Shown in pieces: positions 8,119 to 17,356 of a DNA stretch of 32,363 bases. Positions within the stretch are counted from its first letter, which is position 1. Each line of letters starts with the position of its first letter. The stretch covers positions 1 to 32,363 of the forward strand of contig JAPYTK010000041.1 in assembly GCA_029941785.1 (NCBI GenBank), written 5' to 3'. The notes under the pieces were generated by a model that did not search any database, had not been told where the DNA came from, and worked only from the letters and a program-made list of their open reading frames with translations. The stretch comes from Polyangiaceae bacterium. GTDB lineage: Bacteria > Myxococcota_A > Polyangia > Polyangiales > Polyangiaceae. The position numbers and the translations under genes are program-made.

Positions 8119-9114
8119 ATGGACGGCCACGATCTTCTCGAGCAGCGCATCGAAAGCGTAGGCGAGCACCTCGCCTCGCTCGCGCGCGCCTGGGCAGAGG
8201 GTGCACACCCGGTGCCCGCACCGCTGCGCGAGGCGAAGACCTGGCTCATCACCGGCGCAGGAGGCTCGGCGGGACCGGCGCACATGTTGGTCGATGCCTT
8301 GCTCGAGCGCGGGCGCGTCGCGCGCTACGAGCCCTTGTCGCATTTCCTGGAGCCCGACGCAGAGGCGGCCGATGTGCTCGTCGTGTTCTCCCAGGGGCTC
8401 AGCCCCAACGCGCGGCTCGCGCTGGCGCGTCATGAACGCTTCGCCCACACGGTGCTGTTCACCTCGGTCGATCCCGAGGCGTCCGATGTCGAGGCGGTGA
8501 TCGCGCAGGCGAGCCACGTGATTTCCCTACCGCCGAAGCGCGAGGACCAGTTGCTCGTGCGCGTCGTGGGTCCGTGCGTCGCCACGCTCGCGGCGCTGCT
8601 CTTCGCCGATGCCATCGACAACCGCAGCGCTCCCCTCGACGTCGCGTCCCTCGCCGAGGCGCGCGGGGCGTCGAGCCCGATGGAAGTGGAGCCCGACGGC
8701 GGCGCCATCGCCAGCCTCGCCTTGGTGCCCTTCGGTGAAGGGGCACGGCGCTACCACGGGATCGCGAACAAGCTGCTCGAGGCGATCGGCGAGCCCGTGC
8801 CGATCTGGGACGTGCTCGGCGTGACGCATGGCCCCTTGCAGTATTTTCATGGCCAGCCGATCACGCTGCTCGGGTTGATGCGCGATACGCGGGAGCATCA
8901 TGATCTGGCCGACCGACTCGACGCGATCCTCGACCCCAAGCGCGGACAGCAGCTGCTCCGCTGCGTGGCCCCGCACGCCAGGCCGCTCGACTGGTTCGCG
9001 CACGACGCCATGATCGACCGTGTGCTCATCGGTGCGATGCGTGGGCGCGAGCGCGATCTCATCGATTGGCCCGGCAAGGGCGCCGACCAAAGCCTCTACG
9101 GCCTCGGTCGCTGA
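8119..9114 (+). CDS. SIS-fold (sugar isomerase-like) protein
   Basis: A 331-residue cytoplasmic protein starting 2 bp after the previous stop. The N-terminal half reads as an SIS phosphosugar-binding fold: a beta strand and Gly-rich turn in WLITGAGGSAGPAHMLVDALL near residues 41-61, then VLVVFSQGLSPNARLAL near 90-106, which corresponds to the S-Q-S/G-x-S turn that holds the sugar phosphate. A second alpha/beta half follows and ends GADQSLYGLGR. It lacks the glutaminase domain of GlmS. Substrate and exact subfamily are not recognised; a sugar-phosphate or amino-sugar isomerase/deaminase or a regulator are the main options. It converges on uvrA with only 20 bp between stop codons. Confidence 0.6.
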   Translation: MDGHDLLEQRIESVGEHLASLARAWAEGAHPVPAPLREAKTWLITGAGGSAGPAHMLVDALLERGRVARYEPLSHFLEPDAEAADVLVVFSQGLSPNARLALARHERFAHTVLFTSVDPEASDVEAVIAQASHVISLPPKREDQLLVRVVGPCVATLAALLFADAIDNRSAPLDVASLAEARGASSPMEVEPDGGAIASLALVPFGEGARRYHGIANKLLEAIGEPVPIWDVLGVTHGPLQYFHGQPITLLGLMRDTREHHDLADRLDAILDPKRGQQLLRCVAPHARPLDWFAHDAMIDRVLIGAMRGRERDLIDWPGKGADQSLYGLGR

Positions 9115-9134
9115 CAGCGGCACAGTGGCGAACC

Positions 9135-12100
9135 TCAGCGAGCGCGGACGCGCTTCATCTCGCGGCGGAGGATCGCCCCGGTGTGGCTCTTCCGGCTCTT
9201 CATCACCTTCTCCGGCGTGCCCTGAGCAACGACCCGTCCCCCGCCAATGCCGCCCTCCGGACCGAGATCGACCACCCAGTCCGAGGCGAGAATGACGTCG
9301 GTGTTGTGCTCGATCACGATCACCGTGTTCCCCCGCTCCACGAACAAATTGAGCAGGCGCAGCAGGCGGCTCACGTCGTCGCGGTGCAGGCCGGTGGTCG
9401 GCTCGTCGAGCACGTAAAGCGTCTTGCCCTTCGCCCCGGTGCCAAACTCGCTCACCAGCTTGAGGCGCTGCGCCTCCCCTCCGCTGAGGGTGTTGCTCGC
9501 CTGACCGATCTTGAGGTAGCCAAGACCGAGATCGTCGAGCAAGGACAGCGGATGATGCACCTTGGGGATCGACGCGAACAGCTCGGTCGCTTCGGCGATC
9601 CCCATCTCGAGGATCTCCCCCGCGCTGCGGTCGGCCCACGTCACGTCGAGCGTCTCGGCCGTGAAACGGCGTCCATGACAGCGCTCGCAGGGCACGTGCA
9701 CGTCCGGCAAGAAGGCCATCTCCACCTTGAGCGATCCGTTGCCGCCGCAATGCGGGCAGCGCCCTTCCGCCACGTTGAACGAGAAACGTGAGGGAGTGTA
9801 GCCGCGCGCTCTCGCCGTCTGTGTTCCAGCCAGCAGCTTGCGGATGTGATCCCACACGCCAACATAGGTCGCCGGCACCGATCGGGGCGTACGACCGATC
9901 GGGCTCTGATCCACCTCGACCGCGCGTTCGAGGCGCCCCGCCCCGATGATCGAATCGAAGGTGCCCGCTGGATCCGTTACCAGGCCAAGCTCTTCCCGAA
10001 CCGCGCACAGCAGGACCTCGCGCACCAAGGTGCTCTTGCCCGAGCCGCTCACGCCCGTCACCGCCGTCAAACGACCCACGGGAAACTTCGCGTCGAGCTT
10101 CTTCAGGTTGTTGGCCCGCGCGCCGACGAGCTCGATCCACTCGATCCCCCGCGTCGGACGTCGCTCCGCCGGCACATCCGGTCCGCGCGCCAAGGCCTGA
10201 CCGGTGATCGACTTCTTGTTCTTCTTGAGCGCAGCCGGTGTGCCTCGGGCCACGATTCTCCCGCCACCGATCCCCCCTCCTGGCCCAACATCGATGACGT
10301 GATCGGCCGCCTCGATCATGTCCGCGTCGTGCTCGACCACGAGCACACTGTTGCCCTTTTCGACCAAGCGCTCGAGCGCGTCGATGAGCTGCCGCGTGTC
10401 TCGCGGATGCAGGCCGATGGTCGGCTCATCGAGCACGTAGAGCACCCCCGTCAGCCCGCTGCCGAGCTGCGCCGCGAGCCGCACGCGCTGCGTCTCCCCG
10501 CCGCTCAGGGTGCTGGCCGAGCGATCGAGGCCGAGATACCCCACGCCAACCTCTTCGAGAAAGGACAGCCGACGATCGAGTTCCTGAACGAGCGGCGCGC
10601 CGATCTTCTCGTCCCGCCCCTCGAAGGACAGGGCCGTGATCCGCGCCCGCGCCTGACTGACCGACAGCGAAAGATAGGCCGTGATCGGCTCGCCCTGCAC
10701 GAGCACCGAGCGCGCCTTCTCGCTGAGGCGCAAGCCGTCGCACGCGGTGCAGACGGTCGTGATCTCCTTGGCGTTCTTCCCGCGCCCTTGCACGCGAACG
10801 ATGTCCCCCTTGCCCTCACACACCGGACACGCCCCCTGCCGCGTGTTGAAGGAGAAGAGCCTCGGATCCAGATCCGGGCCGCGCGCGAACTGCACCACGT
10901 CCGCCTCGGCGACGTGCCCTGTCATCTCCCCACGGCGCCCCTTGATCCGAACCACGCCACCGGTCTGCGCCGCCGCGCGGCGAATCGCAGCGATGAGCTC
11001 GTCGCGCTCGCGCACCCTGAGCCGTTCGACGAGAAGATCGATGTCGTGCTCCTGGTAACGCTCGAGCGACAAGCCCTCCTTGATCTTGACCCGCTCGCCG
11101 TCGATGCGCGCCTCATCGAAACCCTCACGACGCGCCTTGTCCAGCAGGTCGCGGTGAAAACCCTTACGGCCCTGCACCACCGGCGCGTAGACGTACACGC
11201 GCGGCCTCGCCCCGTACTTGCGCCGTACCTGGGTGGCGAACTCCTCGGGCTGCACCCGACCCGACACCGCCCCCTGTTTCGCTCGCGGGACCTTTCCCAC
11301 GCGCGCGTAGAGCAAGCGCAGAAAGTGGCCGATCTCCGTGACCGTCGCGACGGTCGAGTTTCCTCCTCCGCGGGTCATGCGCTGCTCGAGTGAGACGGTC
11401 GGTGGCACCCCAATGACGCGATCGACCTCAGGGCGCGGAAGCTGGGGCATGTACTGCCTCGCGTAAGGCGACAGCGTCTCGAGGAATCGTCGCTGCCCTT
11501 CAGCGTACACGATGTCGAAGGCCAAGGTGCTCTTGCCGCTGCCGCTCGGCCCCGTCACGACCACGAGCTTCTCCTGCGGAATGTCGATGTCGATGTCGCG
11601 CAAGTTGTGCTCGCGCGCCCCGCTCACCTGAATGGAGCGCGCGTCCACCGCGTTCGCTTTCGCCAACGAGGCCGAACCCCGATTTTGCTTCATGCTCACG
11701 CGCTTCCCCGTCAGCGCCTGCCGAAGGAACGCCGCAGTCTGCGATCGCTTGCTCTGCCCAACCTTCTCCGGGATCCCCTGCGCGATGATCGTCCCGCCCG
11801 CGGCCCCCGCCCCGGGCCCCAAGTCGATCACATGGTCAGCAAAGGCCGCCACGGTCATGTCGTGCTCCACCACCACGACGGTGCCGCCCTTGTCGACGAT
11901 CCGATCCAGGGCCCCAAGCAGCGGCTTGACGTCCTGGGCGTGCAAGCCCGCCGTCGGCTCATCGAGCACGAACAACGACCCGACCTTCGTCTTGCCGAGC
12001 GCAGCGGCAAGCTTGAGTCGCTGCGCCTCGCCGCCGCTGAGCGTGTTGAGCGGCTGACCGAGCTTGAGATAACCCAGCCCCACCTCCACCAAAGGATGGG

Positions 12101-14504
12101 TCTTGCGGCATAGCGCGCCGTAGGTGTCGTAGCGCTCGAGCACCTCCTCCACGGTGATCTCGAGGACCTCGCTCACGTTCAATCCTTCGAAAAGGACGTC
12201 GAGAACCTCGCCACTAAAGCGCAACCCATTGCACGCCGCGCATGGGAAGGTCACGTCGGCCAAGAACTGCATCTCGACCGTCTCGAAGCCCTGCCCCTTG
12301 CAGACTTCGCAGCGACCGCCCGGCACATTGGTACTGAAAAAGCCAGGTCCGTATCCCCGATCCTTGGCCACCTCATCTTGCGAAAACCGGGCGCGGAAGG
12401 CGTCCCAAATCTTGAGATAGGTAGCGGGGTTCCCTCGCGAAGTTCGGCCGAGCGGCGACTGATCGACGTGGACCACATCGTGGATGGGGCCGTGACCACG
12501 AATCTTAGCGAAGGGCAGCGCCCCGACCGACGCCAAGCCGAGCTTCGCCTGGATCGCCGGCACGAAGGTCTCCAAGATGAGTGAACTCTTGCCTGAACCG
12601 CTCACGCCCGTCACGCACGTCATCACGCCGATGGGGATCGTGAGATCCACGTTTTTCAGGTTGTGACCGCTCGCGCCTTCGATCTCGATCGTGTGCGTGT
12701 AGGTGCGGCGCACCCGCCTCTCCGGCGCGCCACCGCGGAGCATCCGTCCCGTCGGCGTGTCCTTCTTTGCCAGTGCCGCAGGCGTCCCGGAGAAGGTGAT
12801 CGCGCCTCCGTGAGCCCCCGCTCCCGGTCCCAGCTCGATCACCCGATCCGCACACCGGATCATCTCCGCGTCGTGCTCTACCGCGAGCACCAGGTTTCCG
12901 CCGCGGCGCAAGCCTTGCACAACGCCGGTCAGCCGTTTCACGTCGACCGGGTGGAGCCCCACTGTTGGCTCGTCGAGCACGAACATCGCGCCGGTGAGCG
13001 CGCTGCCTAATGCGCTCGTCAACGCCACACGCTGCGTTTCCCCTCCGCTGAGGGTCCGCGACTGACGATCGAGCGTGAGGTAGTCGAGCCCCACGTCGGC
13101 CAAGGCTGCCAGGCGGTTGCCGCACTCCTGCAACAACAGCATGGTCGCCGGATCCCCGCGGTGCTCCTTCGCCAAGCCAGACACGAAGCCCTGCGCCTCA
13201 TGGATCGGCAGGCGAAAGAAGTCGGCAATTCGGTGTTCGCGGATCTGCCAATTGAGCGAGTCGGGCTTGAGCCGATCGCCACGACACGAAGGACACTCGA
13301 CGTACTTTCGGTAGCGGCTCAAGAACACCCGCACGTGCATCTTGTAGGCGCGGCTCTCCAGCCAATCGAACCAGGAACGCACCCCACCCCAGCCACGAGG
13401 CCAGCCGCGACCGTCCCCCTCCAGCAGCCACTGTTGATGTGCAGGGTCCAAGTCCTGAAGAGGCACGTCGAGCGGCACCCCGGCGATCGCCGCGTGCTTC
13501 TTGAGCATCTTGCGTTCCCACGAGGCGGACTTCCCCTTCCACGCGGCGATGGCGCCAGCGGCCAAGGTCTTGCTGTGATCAGGAATGATCTTGTCAAAAT
13601 CGGCGGTGATCACGCGACCGAAGCCACGGCACTCCTCGCACGCGCCCAGCGGATTGTTGAACGAGAACATGCCCGGCGTGGGATCCCGGAACACCAACGC
13701 GCAGGTCGGGCACGCCAACCCACTCGAGAACACCAAGTCATCGCCCTTCGCGGGGCTGACCCGCACCTGACCGCCCCCACGATCCATCGCCATCTCGAGC
13801 GCCTCGACGAAGCGCGAACGCGCCCCCGCGTTCACCACCGTTCGGTCCGCCACCACCCAAAGCGTCTCGGGCTCCGGTGGCGGCTTCTTCTTCTTGGTCT
13901 TGCGTTTCGACCGCGCCTTGACGACCTCGCTCGGTCGCACCTCGTCCAGATCACGCACCTCATCACCGATCCGCACCCTCCGGTATCCATCCGCCAAGAG
14001 CGTCTCGCGCACGACGAGAAAACTCTCCGGGTCATGGATCGCCACCGGGTAGAGAACCAGGCTCTTCTTTCCCGCTAGCTCCTCGAAAACTTCGTCCGCC
14101 GCCGTGGTCGGCGAGTAACGCCGCACGATGCGGGTGCAACCCGGGCAGTGAAGCTCGGCCACGCGAGCCCACAGGATCTTCGCGTAGTCCGCGATCTCGG
14201 TCATCGTCCCGACCGTCGATCGGCTGGTGCGCACCGGGCCTTGACGACCCACCGCGATCCCCGCCGGCACCGGCTCGAGCTCCTCCACCGGAGGCCGCGG
14301 CAAGCGCTCGAGGAAGTTGCGTGCGTAGGCGCTGAAACTCTCGACGTAGCGACGCTGGCCCTCCGCATAGAGAGTGCCAAAGGCCAAGGACGACTTGCCA
14401 GCCCCCGACGGCCCTACGATCGCCGTCAAGGTACCTGGCTCGAGATCGAGATCCAGGCTCTTCAGATTGTGGGTACGGGCACCTCGCAGGCGGGTGGGCT
14501 TCAT
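9135..14504 (-). CDS. uvrA: Double-length UvrA (two UvrA units in one chain), excinuclease ABC subunit A
   Basis: A 1789-residue protein, about twice the usual 940 residues. The start is set at ATG 14504 ([19 protein letters not shown], the classical UvrA N-terminus); an ATG at 14576 would add 24 unlike residues. It carries four ABC ATPase modules. Walker A motifs lie near residues 33, 635, 985 and 1490. Signatures LSGGETQR or LSGGEAQR lie near 481, 820, 1335 and 1675, each followed by a Walker B of the form VLDEPTxGLH. Each half therefore mimics a whole UvrA, so one chain could equal the normal dimer. Zinc pairs CPTC/CEEC and CEVC/CAAC are present in half 1 and CPVC/CTAC and CPHC/CERC in half 2. 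The first module's HCPxC is kept in half 1 (HCPGC) but lost in half 2 (VPRAKQG). UvrA recognises DNA lesions and loads UvrB in nucleotide excision repair. Chlamydial UvrA is similarly doubled. Confidence 0.95.
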   Translation of the reverse strand: MKPTRLRGARTHNLKSLDLDLEPGTLTAIVGPSGAGKSSLAFGTLYAEGQRRYVESFSAYARNFLERLPRPPVEELEPVPAGIAVGRQGPVRTSRSTVGTMTEIADYAKILWARVAELHCPGCTRIVRRYSPTTAADEVFEELAGKKSLVLYPVAIHDPESFLVVRETLLADGYRRVRIGDEVRDLDEVRPSEVVKARSKRKTKKKKPPPEPETLWVVADRTVVNAGARSRFVEALEMAMDRGGGQVRVSPAKGDDLVFSSGLACPTCALVFRDPTPGMFSFNNPLGACEECRGFGRVITADFDKIIPDHSKTLAAGAIAAWKGKSASWERKMLKKHAAIAGVPLDVPLQDLDPAHQQWLLEGDGRGWPRGWGGVRSWFDWLESRAYKMHVRVFLSRYRKYVECPSCRGDRLKPDSLNWQIREHRIADFFRLPIHEAQGFVSGLAKEHRGDPATMLLLQECGNRLAALADVGLDYLTLDRQSRTLSGGETQRVALTSALGSALTGAMFVLDEPTVGLHPVDVKRLTGVVQGLRRGGNLVLAVEHDAEMIRCADRVIELGPGAGAHGGAITFSGTPAALAKKDTPTGRMLRGGAPERRVRRTYTHTIEIEGASGHNLKNVDLTIPIGVMTCVTGVSGSGKSSLILETFVPAIQAKLGLASVGALPFAKIRGHGPIHDVVHVDQSPLGRTSRGNPATYLKIWDAFRARFSQDEVAKDRGYGPGFFSTNVPGGRCEVCKGQGFETVEMQFLADVTFPCAACNGLRFSGEVLDVLFEGLNVSEVLEITVEEVLERYDTYGALCRKTHPLVEVGLGYLKLGQPLNTLSGGEAQRLKLAAALGKTKVGSLFVLDEPTAGLHAQDVKPLLGALDRIVDKGGTVVVVEHDMTVAAFADHVIDLGPGAGAAGGTIIAQGIPEKVGQSKRSQTAAFLRQALTGKRVSMKQNRGSASLAKANAVDARSIQVSGAREHNLRDIDIDIPQEKLVVVTGPSGSGKSTLAFDIVYAEGQRRFLETLSPYARQYMPQLPRPEVDRVIGVPPTVSLEQRMTRGGGNSTVATVTEIGHFLRLLYARVGKVPRAKQGAVSGRVQPEEFATQVRRKYGARPRVYVYAPVVQGRKGFHRDLLDKARREGFDEARIDGERVKIKEGLSLERYQEHDIDLLVERLRVRERDELIAAIRRAAAQTGGVVRIKGRRGEMTGHVAEADVVQFARGPDLDPRLFSFNTRQGACPVCEGKGDIVRVQGRGKNAKEITTVCTACDGLRLSEKARSVLVQGEPITAYLSLSVSQARARITALSFEGRDEKIGAPLVQELDRRLSFLEEVGVGYLGLDRSASTLSGGETQRVRLAAQLGSGLTGVLYVLDEPTIGLHPRDTRQLIDALERLVEKGNSVLVVEHDADMIEAADHVIDVGPGGGIGGGRIVARGTPAALKKNKKSITGQALARGPDVPAERRPTRGIEWIELVGARANNLKKLDAKFPVGRLTAVTGVSGSGKSTLVREVLLCAVREELGLVTDPAGTFDSIIGAGRLERAVEVDQSPIGRTPRSVPATYVGVWDHIRKLLAGTQTARARGYTPSRFSFNVAEGRCPHCGGNGSLKVEMAFLPDVHVPCERCHGRRFTAETLDVTWADRSAGEILEMGIAEATELFASIPKVHHPLSLLDDLGLGYLKIGQASNTLSGGEAQRLKLVSEFGTGAKGKTLYVLDEPTTGLHRDDVSRLLRLLNLFVERGNTVIVIEHNTDVILASDWVVDLGPEGGIGGGRVVAQGTPEKVMKSRKSHTGAILRREMKRVRAR

Positions 14505-14644
14505 CGGGCGCCCCAAGCTAGGGTCGTTTGGCGCGCGCGAGCAACCCGGATCCCCGCACCGCGCAATGGGTCGCACACAAAGCTCGAATCGAAGACGAAA
14601 GACGCCGACGCGAGAGCGAACTTGCGCTACCCAATGTTGGCGCC
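14505..14644. other. Divergent intergenic region between uvrA and pyrC
   Basis: This 140-bp gap separates the divergent uvrA and pyrC starts, so both promoters should lie here. I found no convincing -35/-10 pair, and I did not recognise a LexA-type palindrome. Confidence 0.5.
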
Positions 14645-15994
14645 ATGTCCAACTCTGAACGCTTCGATCTCGTCGTCCACGGCGGGCACGCCGTCACCCC
14701 AGCCGGCACCGATGAGCTCGACGTCGGGATCCGCGATGGGCGCGTCGTGGCGCTCGGCGCCTTGAGCCAAGCCGACGCCACCGCGCGCATCGACGCCAAA
14801 GGGCTTCATGTCCTGCCAGGGGTCATCGACACCCAGGTTCACTTTCGTGAGCCCGGGCTGGAGCACAAGGAAGATCTGGGCACAGGCACAGCCTCAGCGG
14901 CCTTGGGCGGCGTCACCGCCATCTTCGAGATGCCCAACACCAAACCCTCCACCTTGTCCCCGGCCGACCTCGCCGACAAGGTCCGGCGCGGACGCGAGAA
15001 GGCCTGGGTGGACTTCGCCTTCTTCGCCGGAGCCGCAGCGGAAAATCTCGACGCGCTCCCCGAGATGGAAAGGCAGGAGGGCTGCAGCGGGATCAAGATC
15101 TTCATGGGTAGCTCCACCGGCTCCCTCCTCGTGGACGATCCGGAGGTGCTCGCCGAGGTCCTTCGCCGCGCCAACCGACGCATCGCCGTGCACTGCGAAG
15201 ACGAAGCCCGCCTCCGCGAACGTAAGGCGATTGTCGAAAAAGAAGGCGCCTCGGTCGATCTACATCCCGTGTGGCGCGACGACCAGACCGCCTACCTCGC
15301 GACCGAGCAGCTGCTCAACACCGCCCGTGCGACCGGCAAGCGGGTGCACGTGCTGCACGTCACGACCGAAGAAGAGATGGATCTCCTCGCGAAGAATCGG
15401 GACATCGCGACGGTCGAGGTCACTCCCCAACACCTCACGCTCGCCGCGCCAGAATGTTATGAGGCGATCGGCAGCTACGCCCAGATGAACCCGCCCATCC
15501 GCGAAGCCCGGCACCGCGAAGGTCTATGGCGTGCCCTTCAAAACGGCGTCGTCGATGTCATCGGCTCCGATCACGCGCCACACACCAAAGACGAAAAGGC
15601 CCGCCCCTACCCAAACAGCCCCGCGGGCATGCCGGGCGTGCAAACGCTGCTGCCCCTCATGCTCGATCACGTGAACCAGGGCCGCTTGAGCCTCACCCGC
15701 CTCGTCGATCTGGTGTGCCATGGCCCGGCGCGCATCTATGGCATCGCCAACAAGGGCCGCCTGACCTTGGGCGCCGATGCGGATCTCTCCTTGGTCGACA
15801 TGAAGGCCAAACGCACGATCACCCACGAGCAGATGGCGTCACGCTGCGGATGGACGCCCTTCGACGGCCGTGAGGTGCAGGGCTGGCCCATGGCCACGAT
15901 CGTGCGCGGTCACATCGTCATGCGAGACGACGAGTTACAGAAGGACCCGCTCGGCGAGCCGGTTCGCTTCGTCGAGACCCTCGCGACGAACTGA
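14645..15994 (+). CDS. pyrC: dihydroorotase-like amidohydrolase (PyrC class I type)
   Basis: A 449-residue protein starting at ATG 14645 (MSNSERFDLVVHGG); the in-frame ATG at 14528 adds a basic, unlike extension. It shows the amidohydrolase-superfamily layout: a beta-sandwich N-terminus, the metal motif in PGVIDTQVHFREPG (residues 58-71), substrate block EMPNTKPST, the GIKIFMGSSTG lysine that occupies the place of the carboxylated bridging lysine, HCED, VLHVTT, and the GSDHAPHT aspartate. Dihydroorotase closes carbamoyl-aspartate to dihydroorotate in pyrimidine synthesis. The oddity is that the usual HxH of the first metal motif is QVH here (Q64, H66). Such QxH members exist within this family, but the substitution leaves the exact substrate open (dihydroorotate, hydantoin or allantoin type). 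It is divergent from uvrA with 140 bp between starts. Confidence 0.85.
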   Translation: MSNSERFDLVVHGGHAVTPAGTDELDVGIRDGRVVALGALSQADATARIDAKGLHVLPGVIDTQVHFREPGLEHKEDLGTGTASAALGGVTAIFEMPNTKPSTLSPADLADKVRRGREKAWVDFAFFAGAAAENLDALPEMERQEGCSGIKIFMGSSTGSLLVDDPEVLAEVLRRANRRIAVHCEDEARLRERKAIVEKEGASVDLHPVWRDDQTAYLATEQLLNTARATGKRVHVLHVTTEEEMDLLAKNRDIATVEVTPQHLTLAAPECYEAIGSYAQMNPPIREARHREGLWRALQNGVVDVIGSDHAPHTKDEKARPYPNSPAGMPGVQTLLPLMLDHVNQGRLSLTRLVDLVCHGPARIYGIANKGRLTLGADADLSLVDMKAKRTITHEQMASRCGWTPFDGREVQGWPMATIVRGHIVMRDDELQKDPLGEPVRFVETLATN

Positions 15995-16004
15995 GCCTGG
16001 GCGT

Positions 16005-16050
16005 CTCGCCGCATCGCGCACGAAGCCCTCGCCGCATCGCGCACGAAGCC
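16005..16050. repeat. Perfect 23-bp tandem duplication
   Basis: Two head-to-tail identical 23-bp copies (16005-16027 and 16028-16050) begin CTCGCCGCATCGCG and end ACGAAGCC. They fill the space between the convergent ends of pyrC (stop 15994) and the dksA-like gene (stop 16064). This is probably a replication slippage product; it encodes no protein. Confidence 0.9.
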
Positions 16051-16063
16051 TATGATGAGACGC

Positions 16064-16546
16064 CTAGAACTTGCGAGAGCGCTTCTCGCGTTCGAGCTCT
16101 TCTTTGTAGGTCACGCTGTAGCGCGTCCACGGGCGAAGACTGAGTCGCGGTAAACCGATCGGCTCCCCTGTCCCTTCGCAAATGCCGTAGTCGGCTGTGC
16201 GCATCTTGACGAGTGCGTGGTCGATCTCGCGCAGCAGCTTGCGCTCCTTGTCCGCGAAGCGAATGAGATACGCCTGCTCGGAGTGCCGTGAAGCCGCGTC
16301 GATCTCGTCGGCTAGCGGCTCGGTATCCGTGACCGCTTCGTCGAGATGCTTTTCCAAGCCCATGGCGACACGCTTCCGCTCGGCGATGAGCTTGTCGTGC
16401 AGTTCTTTGACCTCCTCTTTGCTCAGATTCGCGTCGGGATCAGCCTTTGGCGCCGGGCGTCTTGGCTTGCGCTGACTCTTCGCGGCACCCCCGCTTTTCG
16501 ACTTGGTTGCCGTCGCCTTCTTGGTCTTGGTTTTGGTTTTCGCCAT
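16064..16546 (-). CDS. DksA/TraR-family regulator with a degenerate zinc finger
   Basis: A 160-residue protein. Residues 1-40 are a Lys/Ala/Thr-rich tail (KTKTKTKKATATKSK). Residues 40-120 form the long coiled coil of DksA, and its tip keeps the two acidic residues needed to act in the RNA polymerase secondary channel: DEIDAAS at 80-86, matching D71/D74 of E. coli DksA. The C-terminal globule aligns well (YGICEGTGEPIGLPRLSLRP, then YSVTYKEELE), but of the four zinc cysteines only C123 remains; the others are Thr, Ser and Tyr. Fold and tip are conserved, so it probably binds RNA polymerase with or without ppGpp without needing zinc. It is monocistronic as far as visible. Confidence 0.85.
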   Translation of the reverse strand: MAKTKTKTKKATATKSKSGGAAKSQRKPRRPAPKADPDANLSKEEVKELHDKLIAERKRVAMGLEKHLDEAVTDTEPLADEIDAASRHSEQAYLIRFADKERKLLREIDHALVKMRTADYGICEGTGEPIGLPRLSLRPWTRYSVTYKEELEREKRSRKF

Positions 16547-16614
16547 CGCTCAACTGTCCGCATTCCTTCGGGCGGTTCCACGCAACGGAACTCATCCTGA
16601 CGAAGGGCGGCGAC

Positions 16615-16651
16615 ATTAGTACATGGTGCCATTTCCCGCTACACAATCCGT
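16615..16651 (-). promoter_or_regulatory. Weak candidate promoter of the dksA-like gene
   Basis: Reading the minus strand, TTGTGT (16646-16651) and TACTAAT (16615-16621) are separated by about 19 bp, roughly 70 bp upstream of the start at 16546. The spacing is long and the match partial, so this is only a suggestion. Confidence 0.25.
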
Positions 16652-16861
16652 ACATCCGAACCGAAAGAGTATTGGTCGTCGTGCGGCCTCATCGGGCACC
16701 GGCTTGCAACGCTGCCGTTGGCACGCCAAAGGACCCACCGCGCCGCTGCCGGAGCGCCTGTTCTTGCACCTGAATTGAGGGGCGATGCCCACCTTGGGCA
16801 CATGATCACAAAACGACATCAGCGCGCCAACGTGGGTCGACGCGCTGCTGGATAAAGCCAC

Positions 16862-16875
16862 GGGGCAAGAGCCCC
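16862..16875 (-). terminator. Hairpin downstream of rpsR, possible terminator
   Basis: GGGGC-AAGA-GCCCC forms a 5-bp GC stem and lies 22 bp beyond the rpsR stop on the minus strand. No proper U-tract follows, so intrinsic termination is uncertain. Confidence 0.3.
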
Positions 16876-16896
16876 CAGGCCGTCTCGAGCCCGGCT

Positions 16897-17166
16897 CTAG
16901 CGGGTGTACGGTAGCAAGGCGATCGTGCGCGACCGCTTGATGGCCGTGGTCAGATTGCGTTGCTGCTTGGCGCTCAGACCAGAGATCCTGCGCGGCACAA
17001 TCTTGCCGCGATCGGTGATAAAGTACCGAAGTAATTGTGGATCTTTGTAGTCGAACTGATGGTTCGGATTCAAGCCGAGGCGCTGGGCGACACGCTTGGA
17101 ACCACGACCCATACCGCCGCGCTCGCGACCGCCGTCTTCCGTGGAGTTGTCTTTCATAATCGACAT
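16897..17166 (-). CDS. rpsR: 30S ribosomal protein S18, cysteine-free type, outside the usual operon
   Basis: About 89 residues. Starts at ATG 17166 and ATG 17157 are both possible ([13 protein letters not shown]). A longer upstream frame to 17586 is a shadow of the divergent gene's coding region. The S18 core is clear: [53 protein letters not shown]18 binds 16S rRNA on the platform with S6. Two oddities stand out. The zinc-type N-terminal cysteines (CxFC in many S18) are absent, leaving a Gly/Arg-rich tail ([14 protein letters not shown]). The gene also stands alone, without rpsF or rplI. A second S18 in the rpsF operon elsewhere would make this the zinc-independent paralogue; that is inference. 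Confidence 0.9.
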   Translation of the reverse strand: MSIMKDNSTEDGGRERGGMGRGSKRVAQRLGLNPNHQFDYKDPQLLRYFITDRGKIVPRRISGLSAKQQRNLTTAIKRSRTIALLPYTR

Positions 17167-17176
17167 AGGGGCGTGG

Positions 17177-17205
17177 GATCTACAGCGTGCACCCTTTTTG
17201 CGCAA
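17177..17205 (-). promoter_or_regulatory. Candidate rpsR promoter
   Basis: On the minus strand, TTGCGC (17200-17205) and TAGATC (17177-17182) are separated by exactly 17 bp. The -10 ends 10 nt before ATG 17166 and 19 nt before ATG 17157. Both boxes are only half matches to consensus. Confidence 0.3.
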
Positions 17206-17321
17206 GCCTAATTTGACCACCGCCTCACTTGTTCGCCAGCATCCAGAGAACGTGCATGCTGAGCGGCGCCGATGCCATCTGACCCGTCTTCCAGTCGGCG
17301 ACCGCTGCGGGCGCCCTCGCC

Positions 17322-17350
17322 TTGACAGAGGGAGCCGCTTACCGCAGATC
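17322..17350 (+). promoter_or_regulatory. Candidate promoter of the sulfatase-superfamily gene
   Basis: A perfect TTGACA lies at 17322-17327, and after 17 bp comes a poor -10 (CAGATC, 17345-17350), six bases before the ATG at 17357. If it is used, the transcript would be nearly leaderless. The -35 is good, the -10 weak. Confidence 0.35.
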
Positions 17351-17356
17351 CGCGCC

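Larger units (their letters stand above)
16547..16896. other. 350-bp region without a gene
   Basis: This gap lies between the dksA-like start and the rpsR stop, both on the minus strand. Short open frames on both strands have no family resemblance and unusual composition. Visible features are a perfect 6-bp stem with a 3-nt loop (TGCCCA-CCT-TGGGCA, 16786-16800) and a GGGGC-AAGA-GCCCC hairpin (16862-16875). No tRNA-like cloverleaf was found. Confidence 0.6.

Noticed and set aside
8527-10140. Minus-strand frame of 537 codons spanning the end of uvrA and the SIS gene
   Set aside because: It overlaps uvrA in another frame on the same strand and the SIS gene antisense; composition is Arg/Gly-rich without domain marks.
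9846-11393. Long plus-strand open frame (515 codons) opposite uvrA
   Set aside because: It lies wholly inside the unmistakable UvrA coding sequence and is rich in Arg/His/Leu as expected for an antisense shadow.
16447-16773. Plus-strand 108-codon frame between the dksA-like gene and rpsR
   Set aside because: No ribosome site, no resemblance to a protein family, and it overlaps the dksA-like N-terminus antisense.
16786-16800. Short perfect hairpin as a possible small RNA or terminator
   Set aside because: The 6-bp stem has no U-tract and no associated promoter; kept only as a note in the intergenic entry.
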